From assembly GCF_035917415.1 (NCBI RefSeq), contig NZ_CP109073.1, forward strand, positions 2,201,001-2,265,000: a stretch of 64,000 nucleotides of DNA. The letters are read 5' to 3'. The notes beneath the pieces are model-generated. The model was not told where the DNA came from, searched no databases, and saw only the letters and a list, made by a program, of their open reading frames with translations. The DNA comes from Streptomyces sp. NBC_01803. GTDB taxonomy: Bacteria; Actinomycetota; Actinomycetes; Streptomycetales; Streptomycetaceae. Shown one piece after another: positions 1-7,956 of this stretch. Each line of letters opens with the position of its first letter. Positions within the stretch are counted from its first letter, which is position 1. Position numbers and translations under genes: made by a program.

Positions 1-161
1 CAGCCGCCTCGCGGCAAGTGGTCGCTCGAAGCGACAATGGTTGGGCCCGGGGGCATGAAACGGGCCGACGCCTTTTCCAGGCTACCGCACTCAGCCCCGG
101 GGTCAACTGGGCAGCGCGCGCCGCCAAGGCGCAGGTCAGAGCGGTGCCCGCCGCGGCCCGC

Positions 162-2462
162 TCAGCGGAGCAGGGCCGGCACCCCCGCCGGGTCCGGCTG
201 GTCCTCGGGTCCGGACAGCACGGTGAGCCGCTGGGTGGCCCGGGTGAGGGCCACGTAGAGCACGCGCAGCCCGGCCGGTGACTCGTTCGCGATCTCGCCC
301 GGGGCGATCACCAGCGTCGCGTCGTACTCCAGCCCCTTGGCCTCCAGGCTGCCCAGCACCACCAGCCGGTCCCCGCGGCCGGCCAGCCACCGGCCGGCCA
401 GCCACCGGGCGGCCTCCTCGCGGCGGCCCATCGCCACCACCACGCCGACCGTGCCCTCGACCTCCTCCAGCAGGCGTCCGGCCTCGGCGCGGGCCACGTC
501 CGCCAACGCCCGGCTCGTGGGCGCGGCCGTGAAACGGGGTGCCACACCGGTCTCCCGCACGGCGCGCGGCGGTCGGCTGCCGGGCATCGCGCGCTCCAGC
601 ACGCCGTCCGCGACGCGGGCGATCTCCGCCGGGTTGCGGTAGTTGACCGTCAGCTCGAACCGGCGGCGGGGCCGCCTGCCCAGCGCCGCGTCCCGCTCCA
701 CCGCCGCCTCCTCGGGCGCGGGCCACGAACTCTGCGCCGGGTCACCGACGATCGTCCACGTCGCCTGCCGCCCGCGCCGGCCCACCATCCGCCACTGCAT
801 GGGGGTCAGGTCCTGCGCCTCGTCCACGATGACGTGCGCGTAGTCGGCGCGGTCCTCGTCGATGTCCCTCGACTCCCGCCGCGCGGTGAGGCGTTCGGTG
901 TAGGTCGTCACCTCGTCCAGCCCGGTGAGCTGGTCCAGGACATCGGCCTCGCGCCGGCGCGCGGGCCGGACCGGGACGCCGAGCAGCACCCGCAACTCGT
1001 CGAGCAGCGCCACGTCGTGGCCGGACAGGCCACCGCCCTCCGGGGTGATCCGCCGCAGCGAGCGGGCGAGTTGGCGCACCTCGCGGGGGCGCAGCAGCCG
1101 TCGCGCCCAGCGGCCGAGGCGCTGTTCGTCGGCCATCGCGGTCAGCGCCTGGAGCGGGGTGACCTCCGGCCACCAGGCGTCGAGGAACTCCTGGAAGGCG
1201 TCCTCCGAGCCGATGTCCTCGTTGAACGCCTCCCTGGCCTCGGCCGCGATCGCCGGGTCCGGATAACGGCCCGGCGCGTCGGACGCCTCCCACAACGCGT
1301 CCAGGAGCAGCCTCCTGGCCCGGGGCCGCAGCAGGTTGACCGGCGCGGTGCCGTTGAGGGTCTGCTGCCTGACGCGCGCCAGCGCCTCGCCCTCCAGCTC
1401 GACGCGGCGGCCGAACGCGACCACCCGCAGCCGCTCCGGCGCGCCCGGCGCGTCCAGGACCCCGCGCGCCGCGCGGTGCAGCACCCGGGGCATCGCGGCG
1501 GAGCCCTTGATCCGGGCGACGGCCTGGTCGTCGTAGGAGTCGGCGGTCACGCCCTCCACCAGCGCGCCGAGCGCGCGGATGGCGACCTGGCCCTCCTCGC
1601 CCAGGGACGGCAGCACGCCCTCGGTGTAGGACACGAGCAGCGGAGTGGGGCTGACGACGAGGATGCCGCCCGCGTACCGCCGCCGGTCCTGGTAGAGCAG
1701 GTAGGCGGCGCGGTGCAGCGCCACGGCGGTCTTGCCGGTGCCGGGGCCGCCGGTGACCTCGGTGACCGAGACGGCGGGCGCGCGGATCACCTCGTCCTGC
1801 TCGGCCTGGATGGAGGCGACGATGTCGGTCATCCGGTGCCCGCGCGTCCGGCCGAGGGCGGCCATCAGCGCGCCGTCGCCCACGACGGGCAGCTCGGCGC
1901 CGTCGAGCAGGGCGCGCAGCTCGGGGCGGAGCAGGTCGTCCTCGACGCCGAGCACCTGGCGCCCCCGGCTGCGGATCACGCGCCGGCGCACGACGCGGCC
2001 GGGCGCCACCGGGGTGGCGCGGTAGAACGGCGCGGCGGCGGGCGCGCGCCAGTCGATGACCAGTGGGACGTACTCCGCGTCCAGCACGCCGATCCGGCCG
2101 ATGTGCAGCGTCTCCGCGATGTCGGCGACGCCGTCGCGCACCGCGTCGTCGGCGGGCTCGACCGAGGTGTACGCGCCGTCGGCACCCCGGGCGCCGTCCT
2201 TGCCCGCCAGCAGGTCGATGCGGCCGAAGAGGAAGTCCTCGAACTCGTTGTTCAGCCGGTTCAGGTGGACCCCGGCGCGGAAGACCTGGGCGTCGCGCTC
2301 GGCCAGGGCGCCCGGGGTGCCCACCTGGACGCGACGGGCGGCGTCCGCCATGAGGTACTCGGCCTCGTCGATCTTCTCGGCCAGTCGCTCGTAGACGGTG
2401 TCCAGGTGGCGCTGCTCGCCCTGGATCTCCCGTTCCCGCACGTCCAACGTGCCGTCCCCCAC
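162..2462 (-). CDS. HelD-family UvrD-like ATPase/helicase
   Basis: About 766 residues, the usual size of actinobacterial HelD-like proteins, which are superfamily 1 motor ATPases that remodel or recycle RNA polymerase. Some members (HelR) protect against rifamycins; I cannot tell which subtype this is. The N-terminal region is a charged coiled coil (DVREREIQGEQRHLD...). Walker A GGPGTGKTAVALH lies near residue 240, and motif II DEAQDLTPMQW near residue 544. The C-terminal helicase half has a GLEYDATLVI motif. The start is taken at GTG 2462; a TTG at about 2444 behind GGGGGAC is an alternative. An open frame continues upstream of the start but is low-complexity and unlike the family. A perfect 15-bp duplication gives RWLAGRWLAG in the C-terminal part. 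It appears monocistronic. Confidence 0.85.
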   Translation of the reverse strand: MGDGTLDVREREIQGEQRHLDTVYERLAEKIDEAEYLMADAARRVQVGTPGALAERDAQVFRAGVHLNRLNNEFEDFLFGRIDLLAGKDGARGADGAYTSVEPADDAVRDGVADIAETLHIGRIGVLDAEYVPLVIDWRAPAAAPFYRATPVAPGRVVRRRVIRSRGRQVLGVEDDLLRPELRALLDGAELPVVGDGALMAALGRTRGHRMTDIVASIQAEQDEVIRAPAVSVTEVTGGPGTGKTAVALHRAAYLLYQDRRRYAGGILVVSPTPLLVSYTEGVLPSLGEEGQVAIRALGALVEGVTADSYDDQAVARIKGSAAMPRVLHRAARGVLDAPGAPERLRVVAFGRRVELEGEALARVRQQTLNGTAPVNLLRPRARRLLLDALWEASDAPGRYPDPAIAAEAREAFNEDIGSEDAFQEFLDAWWPEVTPLQALTAMADEQRLGRWARRLLRPREVRQLARSLRRITPEGGGLSGHDVALLDELRVLLGVPVRPARRREADVLDQLTGLDEVTTYTERLTARRESRDIDEDRADYAHVIVDEAQDLTPMQWRMVGRRGRQATWTIVGDPAQSSWPAPEEAAVERDAALGRRPRRRFELTVNYRNPAEIARVADGVLERAMPGSRPPRAVRETGVAPRFTAAPTSRALADVARAEAGRLLEEVEGTVGVVVAMGRREEAARWLAGRWLAGRGDRLVVLGSLEAKGLEYDATLVIAPGEIANESPAGLRVLYVALTRATQRLTVLSGPEDQPDPAGVPALLR
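376..405. repeat. Perfect 15-bp tandem duplication inside the HelD-like gene
   Basis: Two adjacent copies of cggccggccagccac. The unit is a multiple of three, so the frame is kept and the protein carries a doubled RWLAG pentapeptide. This looks like replication slippage in the C-terminal helicase half. Confidence 0.9.
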
Positions 2463-2565
2463 TTTTCTTCTGGGCGGGCAGCCGCTGTCGGCGTGGCGGC
2501 CCGCTGTCGGCGTGGCAGCGGTCCACCGTACGCGAGATCGGGACGGCTCGCGCGGGTCGGGGCGG

Positions 2566-3711
2566 TCAGTCGCTGTACTTGTGACTGTCCAGCGCGGGGT
2601 CGAGGGCCAGCCGGTAGCCGCGCTTGACGACCGTCTGGATGAGCGTGGGCGCGCCGAGCGCCCCGCGCAGCCGGGCCATCGCGGTCTCCACGGCGTGCTC
2701 GTCACGCCCGGCGCCCGGGAGGGCGCGCAGCAGCTCGGCCCGGGGCACGACCCATCCCGGGCGCCGGGCCAGCAGCCGCAGCAGCGCCATCCCGGCCGGG
2801 GGAACGGGCCGCAGCTCGCCGTCCACGATCACGGCGTGGCCGCGGATCTCGATCCGCCGCCCGGCGACCGGCAGCGGCCGGGCCCGCTCCGGCAGCGCGT
2901 GGCACAGCAACTGCACCAACGGGCCGAGCCGGAACCTGTCGGGCTGACAGGTGGGCACGTCGCGGGCCTGCAGCGGCAGCGCGGTGACCGGGCCGACGCA
3001 GGCGGGGAGCACGAATTTCTGCAGGGCGGTCACGACCTGGTCGCACACGCCGCGCTCGTCGGCGCGCTTGAGCAGGGAGGCGGCGGCGGGCGCACTGGTG
3101 AAGGTGAGGGCGTCGACACCCCGGCCGAGGACCGCGTCGATCAGCCGGTCGACCGGGGCAATGTCCTCCGGCGGCATCCACCGGTAGACGGGCACCTCCA
3201 CGACCTCGGCGCCGGCCTCGCGCAGCGCCTCGATGAAGCCGGGCAGCGGCTCGCCGTGCAGTTGGAGGGCGATGCGCCGGTCCGTGACGCCCTGGTCGAG
3301 CAGGCGCTGGAGCACCTCCGCCATGGATTCGGAGGCCGGCGACCACTTCTCGGTGAGCCCGGCGGCGCGGACCGCGCCGCGCACCTTCGGGCCGCGGGCC
3401 AGCAGCTCGGAGCCGGCCAGGGTGGCGAGCAGGCCCTCGCCCAGGCCCCAGCCGTCGGCCGCCTCGACCCAGCCGCGGAAGCCGATCGCCGTGGTGGCGA
3501 CCACGAGGTCGGGCGCGTCGGCGATGAGCGTTCTGGTCGCGGCCAGCAGTTGGTCGTCGTCGGAAAGGGGCACGATGCGCAGCGCCGGCGCGTGCAGCAC
3601 CTCGGCCCCGCGCCGCCGCAGCAGCGCGCCGAGCTCGTCGGCGCGCCGTGCCGCGGTGACACCGACGGTGAACCCGTCGAGTGGCTTGATGTCGCGCTGA
3701 TCCTGACGCAT
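2566..3711 (-). CDS. nnaR: NnaR-type regulator: HemD-like domain fused to an OmpR-type winged helix
   Basis: The product has 381 residues. Residues about 13-265 resemble uroporphyrinogen-III synthase (DGFTVGVTAARRADEL; DALTFTSAPAAASLL). Residues about 285-375 form a transcriptional-regulator C-terminal winged helix (MALLRLLARRPGWVVPRAEL, then VETAMARLRGAL and VVKRGYRL). In Streptomyces this fusion next to narK is NnaR, which works with GlnR to activate nitrate/nitrite assimilation genes; the HemD part is thought to sense rather than make tetrapyrrole. ATG 3711 is chosen because the family begins just before the HemD domain and GGAG lies upstream. A longer open frame to 3948 runs through the intergenic repeats and into narK, so it is rejected. 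The gene follows narK on the same strand. Confidence 0.88.
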   Translation of the reverse strand: MRQDQRDIKPLDGFTVGVTAARRADELGALLRRRGAEVLHAPALRIVPLSDDDQLLAATRTLIADAPDLVVATTAIGFRGWVEAADGWGLGEGLLATLAGSELLARGPKVRGAVRAAGLTEKWSPASESMAEVLQRLLDQGVTDRRIALQLHGEPLPGFIEALREAGAEVVEVPVYRWMPPEDIAPVDRLIDAVLGRGVDALTFTSAPAAASLLKRADERGVCDQVVTALQKFVLPACVGPVTALPLQARDVPTCQPDRFRLGPLVQLLCHALPERARPLPVAGRRIEIRGHAVIVDGELRPVPPAGMALLRLLARRPGWVVPRAELLRALPGAGRDEHAVETAMARLRGALGAPTLIQTVVKRGYRLALDPALDSHKYSD

Positions 3712-3744
3712 GGCGTATCCGCTCCGCCCAAAGTGTTCCGATAC

Positions 3745-3806
3745 GTGAACCGAGCCTGCCAACGGTGCATGACAGGCCCGGTTCACGCTTGTTACTCGCA
3801 AGTTAC
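3745..3806. promoter_or_regulatory. Inverted repeat and GTTAC direct repeats between narK and nnaR
   Basis: Positions 3745-3758 and 3773-3786 form a 14-bp inverted repeat with one mismatch (gtgaaccg-a-gcctg and its complement). Two GTTAC words at 3791-3795 and 3802-3806 repeat with an 11-bp period, the spacing typical of OmpR-type tandem sites. The region lies upstream of nnaR and downstream of narK. It could be a narK terminator, an nnaR operator, or both. No clear T-run follows the hairpin. Confidence 0.45.
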
Positions 3807-3827
3807 ATACGCCTTTGGTGGGCGTTG

Positions 3828-5225
3828 TCACACTCCCGCGTAGGCGGGCTGCTGCTCGGCGCTGCCCTCGGCGGTCGTCTCGTCCGTCACCGCGCGGCTG
3901 GAAATCGCCGAGCGCCGCAGGTATACGGCCCAGGTGATCACGAAACACACCGCGTAGAAGGCGAGGAAGGAGGTGAAGGCTCCGGTGCCCGAGCCGGTGG
4001 AGAGGAAGGACTGCCGGAAGGCCAGGTTGATCCCGAGCCCGCCGAGCGCGCCGACCGCGCCGATCAGACCGATCGCCGCACCGGACAGGCGGCGCCCGTA
4101 CGCGGCGGCCTCCTCACCGGTCAGCCCCAGCGCCTGGGCCTTGGCCCGGTAGATGCCGGGGATCATCTTGTACGTCGAGCCGTTGCCGAGGCCGCTGAGC
4201 ACGAACAGGCTGATGAAGCCGACGAGGAAGACCGGCAACGACTCGGCCATCGAGGCCGCGACCACCACGCCGGTGGCCCCGGCCATGCCCGCGAAGGTGA
4301 ACAGCGTGATCCTCGCGCCGCCGTACTTGTCGGCCCAGTACCCGCCGATGGGCCGGATCAGCGAGCCCAGCAGGGGGCCGATGAAGGTGATCGACGCGGC
4401 CTGCAGCGGGGTGCGGTCGAACTGGTTCTGGAGGACCAGGCCGAAGGCGAAGCTGTAGCCGATGAACGAACCGAAGGTGCCGATGTACAGGAACGACATG
4501 ATCCAGGTGTGGGCGTCCCGCACGGACTCCTTGGCGGCGCCGGTGTCGTTCTTCACCGGGGCCAGGTTGTCCATGTAGCGCCAGGCCAGGAAGGCCGCGA
4601 CCAGGATCAGCGGGGCGTAGGCGGCCAGCAGGACCCGCGGCTCCCCGTCGCCCGCGGTGGCGATGACCAGCAGGCCGGCGAGCTGGACCACGGGAACGCC
4701 GATGTTGCCGCCGCCCGCGTTCAGCCCGAGCGCCCAGCCCTTCTTCCGCAACGGGAAGAAGGCGTTGATGTTGGTCATCGACGAGGCGAAGTTTCCGCCG
4801 CCGACGCCGGTGAGCACGGCGACCAGCATGAAGGTGGTGTACGAGGTGCCGGGCTCCATCACCAGCCAGGCCGCCGCCGTGGGCAGCAGGAGCATCGAGG
4901 CCGACACGACCGTCCAGTTGCGCCCGCCGAACCGGGCCACGGCGAAGGTGTAGGGCACGCGGACGACGGCGCCGACAAGGGTGGCCATGGAGACGAGGAA
5001 GAATTTACCGGCCGGGTCGATGCCGTACTCGGGGCCCATGAAGAGGACGAGCACGGACCACAGGGTCCATATCGAGAAGCCGATGTGCTCGGAGAGGATG
5101 GAGAAGATCAGATTGCGGCGGGCGATGCGCTCGCCCTTCTCCTGCCAGAACCGCTCGTCCTCGGGGTTCCACTCGTCTATCCAGCGGCCCCCTCGTCGGG
5201 CGGCCGTGGGCTTGGGGGCTGTCAT
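3828..5225 (-). CDS. narK: Nitrate/nitrite transporter, major facilitator superfamily
   Basis: The product has 465 residues and about 12 membrane segments, matching NarK-type nitrate/nitrite carriers. An N-terminal cytoplasmic stretch (WNPEDERFWQEKGERIARRN) is typical of actinobacterial NarK. Glycine-rich nitrate-signature segments are visible, GVGGGNFASSM in the first half and LSGLGNGSTYKMIP in the second. ATG 5225 has a strong GATGGAGGCGCC ribosome site. The neighbour nnaR and the GlnR-box match upstream fit nitrogen control. The open frame continues far upstream in another reading of the DUF1015 gene; that extension is not coding. Confidence 0.92.
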   Translation of the reverse strand: MTAPKPTAARRGGRWIDEWNPEDERFWQEKGERIARRNLIFSILSEHIGFSIWTLWSVLVLFMGPEYGIDPAGKFFLVSMATLVGAVVRVPYTFAVARFGGRNWTVVSASMLLLPTAAAWLVMEPGTSYTTFMLVAVLTGVGGGNFASSMTNINAFFPLRKKGWALGLNAGGGNIGVPVVQLAGLLVIATAGDGEPRVLLAAYAPLILVAAFLAWRYMDNLAPVKNDTGAAKESVRDAHTWIMSFLYIGTFGSFIGYSFAFGLVLQNQFDRTPLQAASITFIGPLLGSLIRPIGGYWADKYGGARITLFTFAGMAGATGVVVAASMAESLPVFLVGFISLFVLSGLGNGSTYKMIPGIYRAKAQALGLTGEEAAAYGRRLSGAAIGLIGAVGALGGLGINLAFRQSFLSTGSGTGAFTSFLAFYAVCFVITWAVYLRRSAISSRAVTDETTAEGSAEQQPAYAGV

Positions 5226-5302
5226 GGCGCCTCCATCAGGCTCGTTCAGGGGTTCGTGCTGCCTGAAGGTAGGGAGGGCTCGTTTCGCCGCTGTGGCAGG
5301 AG

Positions 5303-5318
5303 GTGACACGGACGAAAC
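5303..5318. promoter_or_regulatory. GlnR box upstream of narK
   Basis: GTGAC at 5303-5307, six bases, then GAAAC at 5314-5318: an exact fit to the Streptomyces GlnR a-site/b-site consensus gTnAc-n6-GaAAc. A weaker third element CTCAC follows after six more bases (5325-5329). The site is about 80-95 bp upstream of the narK start, the right place for nitrogen-responsive activation. Confidence 0.7.
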
Positions 5319-5365
5319 CTTGCTCTCACCTGGCGCGGGTGCCCACCGTGAGCGGATGGCCGTTT

Positions 5366-6403
5366 TCAGCCAGGAAGGCGTCCGATCAGCCCGGGAACGG
5401 GCACCGGGCCGAGACAGGTGCTCTTCGGCGGCATGCCCGCCCCACTGGCCGCGCCCGCCCAGATCTGGTCCCATGTGGGGGGCGGCAGGATGAGCCCGAC
5501 CTCCCCCGGGCCAGGGTACTGGCTGGTGAAGCGGGGTGCCGAGGCGATTCCCTGCTCCTCGCACAGGGTGGGGATGAGCACGTGGTCGCTGATCGCGGCG
5601 GGCAGCTCGACCCAGTCGGGCGGCAGGAACCGCAGCCGTCCGGCCATCGCCGCCGGCGAGATCTCCGACAGTCCCCACGTCTGCCCGCCGCCGGTGAGCA
5701 GGAACGTGCCCGGGCGCGGCGGCGGCGGCCGGTCGTCCACCGGCGACCGTTCGCTCACCCGCGCGATGCGGGCGGCGGTGCGCACGGCCGTGTCGATGTC
5801 CAGGCCGGGCACGACGCGGTGGGTGGCCGACAGGGTCAGCGGGTAGTGCCGGTGGTCGACCACCAGGGCGAGCAGCCGGTCGGCCACCGCGCCCTGGTGG
5901 GCCCGGTGCAGCCGGCGGGCGGCTTCGAGCCGGTGGTGGCCGTCGGCGAGCAGCACCGGCGGCAGCGCGGGCGGGTCGGCGGTCCAGGCCGCGTCGCAGG
6001 CCCACAGCCGCTGCGTGCCGCCCTCGGGGGTGGGCAGCTCCTGGTCGGCCGGGCCCACGGTGGTCTGGTCGATGCACCGCTGGAACGAGCTGAGGTCGGG
6101 CGCGGTCAGCAGCAGCGGCTCGACACTGCCGCCGCGCTCCTTCAACAGCCGGGTGTGGAACCGCACGTCGGACTCGCCGACCTGCTGGTGCCGCAGCACG
6201 TGCCCGGTCTCGACGCCGTTCAGGCTGAGCGCCCCGACGACGCCGCGCTGTTCGACCACACCGTCGGCGTCGCGGCGTTCGAGCACGTAGTAGCTGGGGC
6301 GTCCCAGCGGCTGGGCGAGGACGCCGTGGAAGGGGAGGAACAGATCTGTCCGTGGGGCCGGGGTCCCGGGCGGGACCAACGCGGGGAACAGGTCAGGCGG
6401 CAG
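5366..6403 (-). CDS. DUF1015 family protein (SerK/ParB-like fold)
   Basis: About 345 residues. Diagnostic DUF1015 features are the central LADGHHRLEAARRL motif (family DGHHR) and a C-terminal MPPKST segment. Distant relatives include free-serine kinases of the SerK/SbnI kind, so a small-molecule kinase activity is possible but not shown here. The start is unusual. The best ribosome site (GGAGGAGGAG) lies inside the end of the ATP-grasp gene and points to a CTG at 6403; a TTG at 6379 is the alternative, without a ribosome site. The gene overlaps the ATP-grasp stop by about 11 bases, so the two are probably translationally coupled. It is the last gene of the peptide operon. Confidence 0.75.
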   Translation of the reverse strand: MPPDLFPALVPPGTPAPRTDLFLPFHGVLAQPLGRPSYYVLERRDADGVVEQRGVVGALSLNGVETGHVLRHQQVGESDVRFHTRLLKERGGSVEPLLLTAPDLSSFQRCIDQTTVGPADQELPTPEGGTQRLWACDAAWTADPPALPPVLLADGHHRLEAARRLHRAHQGAVADRLLALVVDHRHYPLTLSATHRVVPGLDIDTAVRTAARIARVSERSPVDDRPPPPRPGTFLLTGGGQTWGLSEISPAAMAGRLRFLPPDWVELPAAISDHVLIPTLCEEQGIASAPRFTSQYPGPGEVGLILPPPTWDQIWAGAASGAGMPPKSTCLGPVPVPGLIGRLPG

Positions 6404-7625
6404 TGTGCTCCTCCTCCTTCGCGGGCACCGGCGCCACCGCCGGGCGCAGGGTGTCCTGGGCCTTGCGGAGCACGGCGTCGAGCTCCTGGGGGCCGTCGGC
6501 CACCGCGGTGACGAAGCCATGCCCGGCGACCCGGCTGGTGGTCTCCGGAACATGGCCGCCGAGCGGAACGGCGATCTCCAGGCCCGTGACGCCCGCCAGC
6601 GCCCGCGCCTCGTCGGCCCCGTCCACGGCCGTCAGCAGGCCGGGCGGCAGCCGCAGGAAGCGGACCCCGGCGTACCGGGTGGCGGCCGGCGCGGCCTCCG
6701 GCTCCGGGAGGCCGAGCACGCTGGCGATCGTCAGGGCGGCGAGATCGGTCCCGCCCGCCATCAGCAGCAGATCACTGATGTGGTCCGCGCCCGGGTGGGC
6801 GTGGGATTCGACGAGCCGGGGGCCGCGCGCGGTGAGGATCACCTCGGTCTGCGAGGGACCGCTGCGCTGACCCGCGGCGTTGAGGGTGGCCGTGACCAGG
6901 TGGTGGATCCGGTCGGTGGTCTCCGCGTCCAGATCGGCCGGCAGGTCGTAGCCGCTCTCCAGGCACCCGGGGGCGCCCGTGGTGTGCTTCCTGGACACCG
7001 CCAGGATCGTGTGCGTTCCGGCGCGGGAGTGCGCCTCGACGCTGAACTCCGGCCCGTCCAGGAACTCCTCGACGATCAGGGCGGGCTCCGGGGCCAACCC
7101 GGCGGCCAGGGCCGTCGCCTCCGCTGTGTCACGCAGCAGATGGACGTCCTGGCCGCCGCACCCCGTGCGTGGCTTGACCACGCAGGGGAAGCCGACGCGC
7201 TCGGCCACGGCGGCCAGCAGCGCGGCGCGGTCGCAGTGCTCGAACCGGACGGGGGTACCGGTGAGCTGGTTGACCTTGCCGCGCAGGGCAGCCTTGTCCG
7301 TCAGGTACGCGACGGCCGCGTGGGGGTTGCCGGGGAAGCGCAGTGCCTCGTTCGCGCGGGCCGCGACGAGCGCGCTGGCCTCGGTGAATCCGAACACGGA
7401 GGCTCGGGTCGGGAGGTTGGTGAGATGCCCGATGGCCATCATCAGCCGGGGGTGGTCCGCCCAGTCGACGGTGAGGGCGTCGTCGGCCACCGCGGCGGCC
7501 TGGCTGATTCCCGGTGCCGACAGGTCAGGAGCGAGCAGGAGACTGCGCGCACCGACCCGTCGAGCCGCGTCGACGACGGTGGGACGCGGACTGAGCAGCA
7601 CCGCCAGCGGCTTCTGGGGCGTCAT
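6393..7625 (-). CDS. ATP-grasp ligase-like enzyme
   Basis: The 410-residue product has the layout of carboxylate-amine (amino-acid or peptide) ligases of the ATP-grasp superfamily. The N-terminal third is a Rossmann-like preATP-grasp domain. CVVKPRTGCGGQDVHLL (K151) is the nucleotide-binding lysine and glycine loop. EEFLDGPEFSVEA follows at 186-198, and TEVIL (E261) with VESHAHPGADHI (E273) is the metal site. The usual Asn of this last motif (E-x-N-x-R) is His275 and the Arg is His277, a visible departure from typical ligases. The substrate is unknown. ATG 7625 has GGGAGGCGG upstream and lies 33 bases after the small peptide gene, so both should share a transcript. Modification or ligation of that peptide is an inference from position. 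Confidence 0.82.
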   Translation of the reverse strand: MTPQKPLAVLLSPRPTVVDAARRVGARSLLLAPDLSAPGISQAAAVADDALTVDWADHPRLMMAIGHLTNLPTRASVFGFTEASALVAARANEALRFPGNPHAAVAYLTDKAALRGKVNQLTGTPVRFEHCDRAALLAAVAERVGFPCVVKPRTGCGGQDVHLLRDTAEATALAAGLAPEPALIVEEFLDGPEFSVEAHSRAGTHTILAVSRKHTTGAPGCLESGYDLPADLDAETTDRIHHLVTATLNAAGQRSGPSQTEVILTARGPRLVESHAHPGADHISDLLLMAGGTDLAALTIASVLGLPEPEAAPAATRYAGVRFLRLPPGLLTAVDGADEARALAGVTGLEIAVPLGGHVPETTSRVAGHGFVTAVADGPQELDAVLRKAQDTLRPAVAPVPAKEEEHTAA

Positions 7626-7658
7626 GGTGCCGCCTCCCTGTCTCGCGGACGCTCCGGC

Positions 7659-7796
7659 TCAGAACCAGATGTTGCTGGTGCCCACGGACTGCGCCCCCGC
7701 GTCCTTCGCCGCGCTCGCGCCCTGGGCGGAGGCGACACCGGCGGACGCCGCCGTGATCAGCAGAGCCGCGACAACGGTGACAGCAAACTTCTTCAC
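7659..7796 (-). CDS. Short secreted peptide precursor ending in NIWF
   Basis: The product has 45 residues with a GTG start at 7796 and AGAGGG seven bases upstream. The N terminus is a textbook Sec signal: KK, a hydrophobic core (FAVTVVAALLITAASAG), then VASA|Q as a likely signal-peptidase site after about residue 24. The mature part would be about 21 residues, small and polar (A, G, S, T, one K, one D), and ends abruptly in the aromatic tail NIWF. There is no cysteine, so it is not a disulfide peptide or lanthipeptide. A longer open frame to 7859 lacks a good ribosome site. It is the first gene of an operon with the ATP-grasp and DUF1015 genes and divergent from two regulators. A signalling peptide or a modified-peptide precursor are the likeliest roles. 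Confidence 0.7.
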   Translation of the reverse strand: MKKFAVTVVAALLITAASAGVASAQGASAAKDAGAQSVGTSNIWF

Positions 7797-7825
7797 GGGT
7801 TCCCTCTTCCGTGTCCACATAGACG

Positions 7826-7842
7826 AACATGAGTGGCATGTT
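7826..7842. promoter_or_regulatory. Inverted repeat AACATG-n5-CATGTT in the divergent promoter region
   Basis: A perfect 6-bp inverted repeat with a 5-bp spacer, lying 30-46 bp upstream of the peptide start and about 115 bp upstream of the first regulator. It is the only clear dyad in this 160-bp divergent region and is a candidate operator for one or both TrmB/LuxR regulators. No -10/-35 pair was convincing. Confidence 0.4.
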
Positions 7843-7956
7843 GGCCCAATCATGCTCACGAGCTTTCACGAGGAAGTCGATAGAGTCGCTGTGGCATCAT
7901 CTCGCCTGTCAGGTTGACGCCAAGGGGCTGGCTGATGTCGTTCAAGGAAGAAGAGC

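Noticed and set aside
1..161. Hairpin gtcgct-cga-agcgac near position 25 and a tRNA-like look of the first 120 bases
   Set aside because: No acceptor stem, anticodon arm or T arm can be folded; probably ordinary intergenic sequence.
3712..3948. N-terminal extension of NnaR to 3948
   Set aside because: It would run through the inverted repeats and into narK coding sequence, and the family starts just before the HemD domain.
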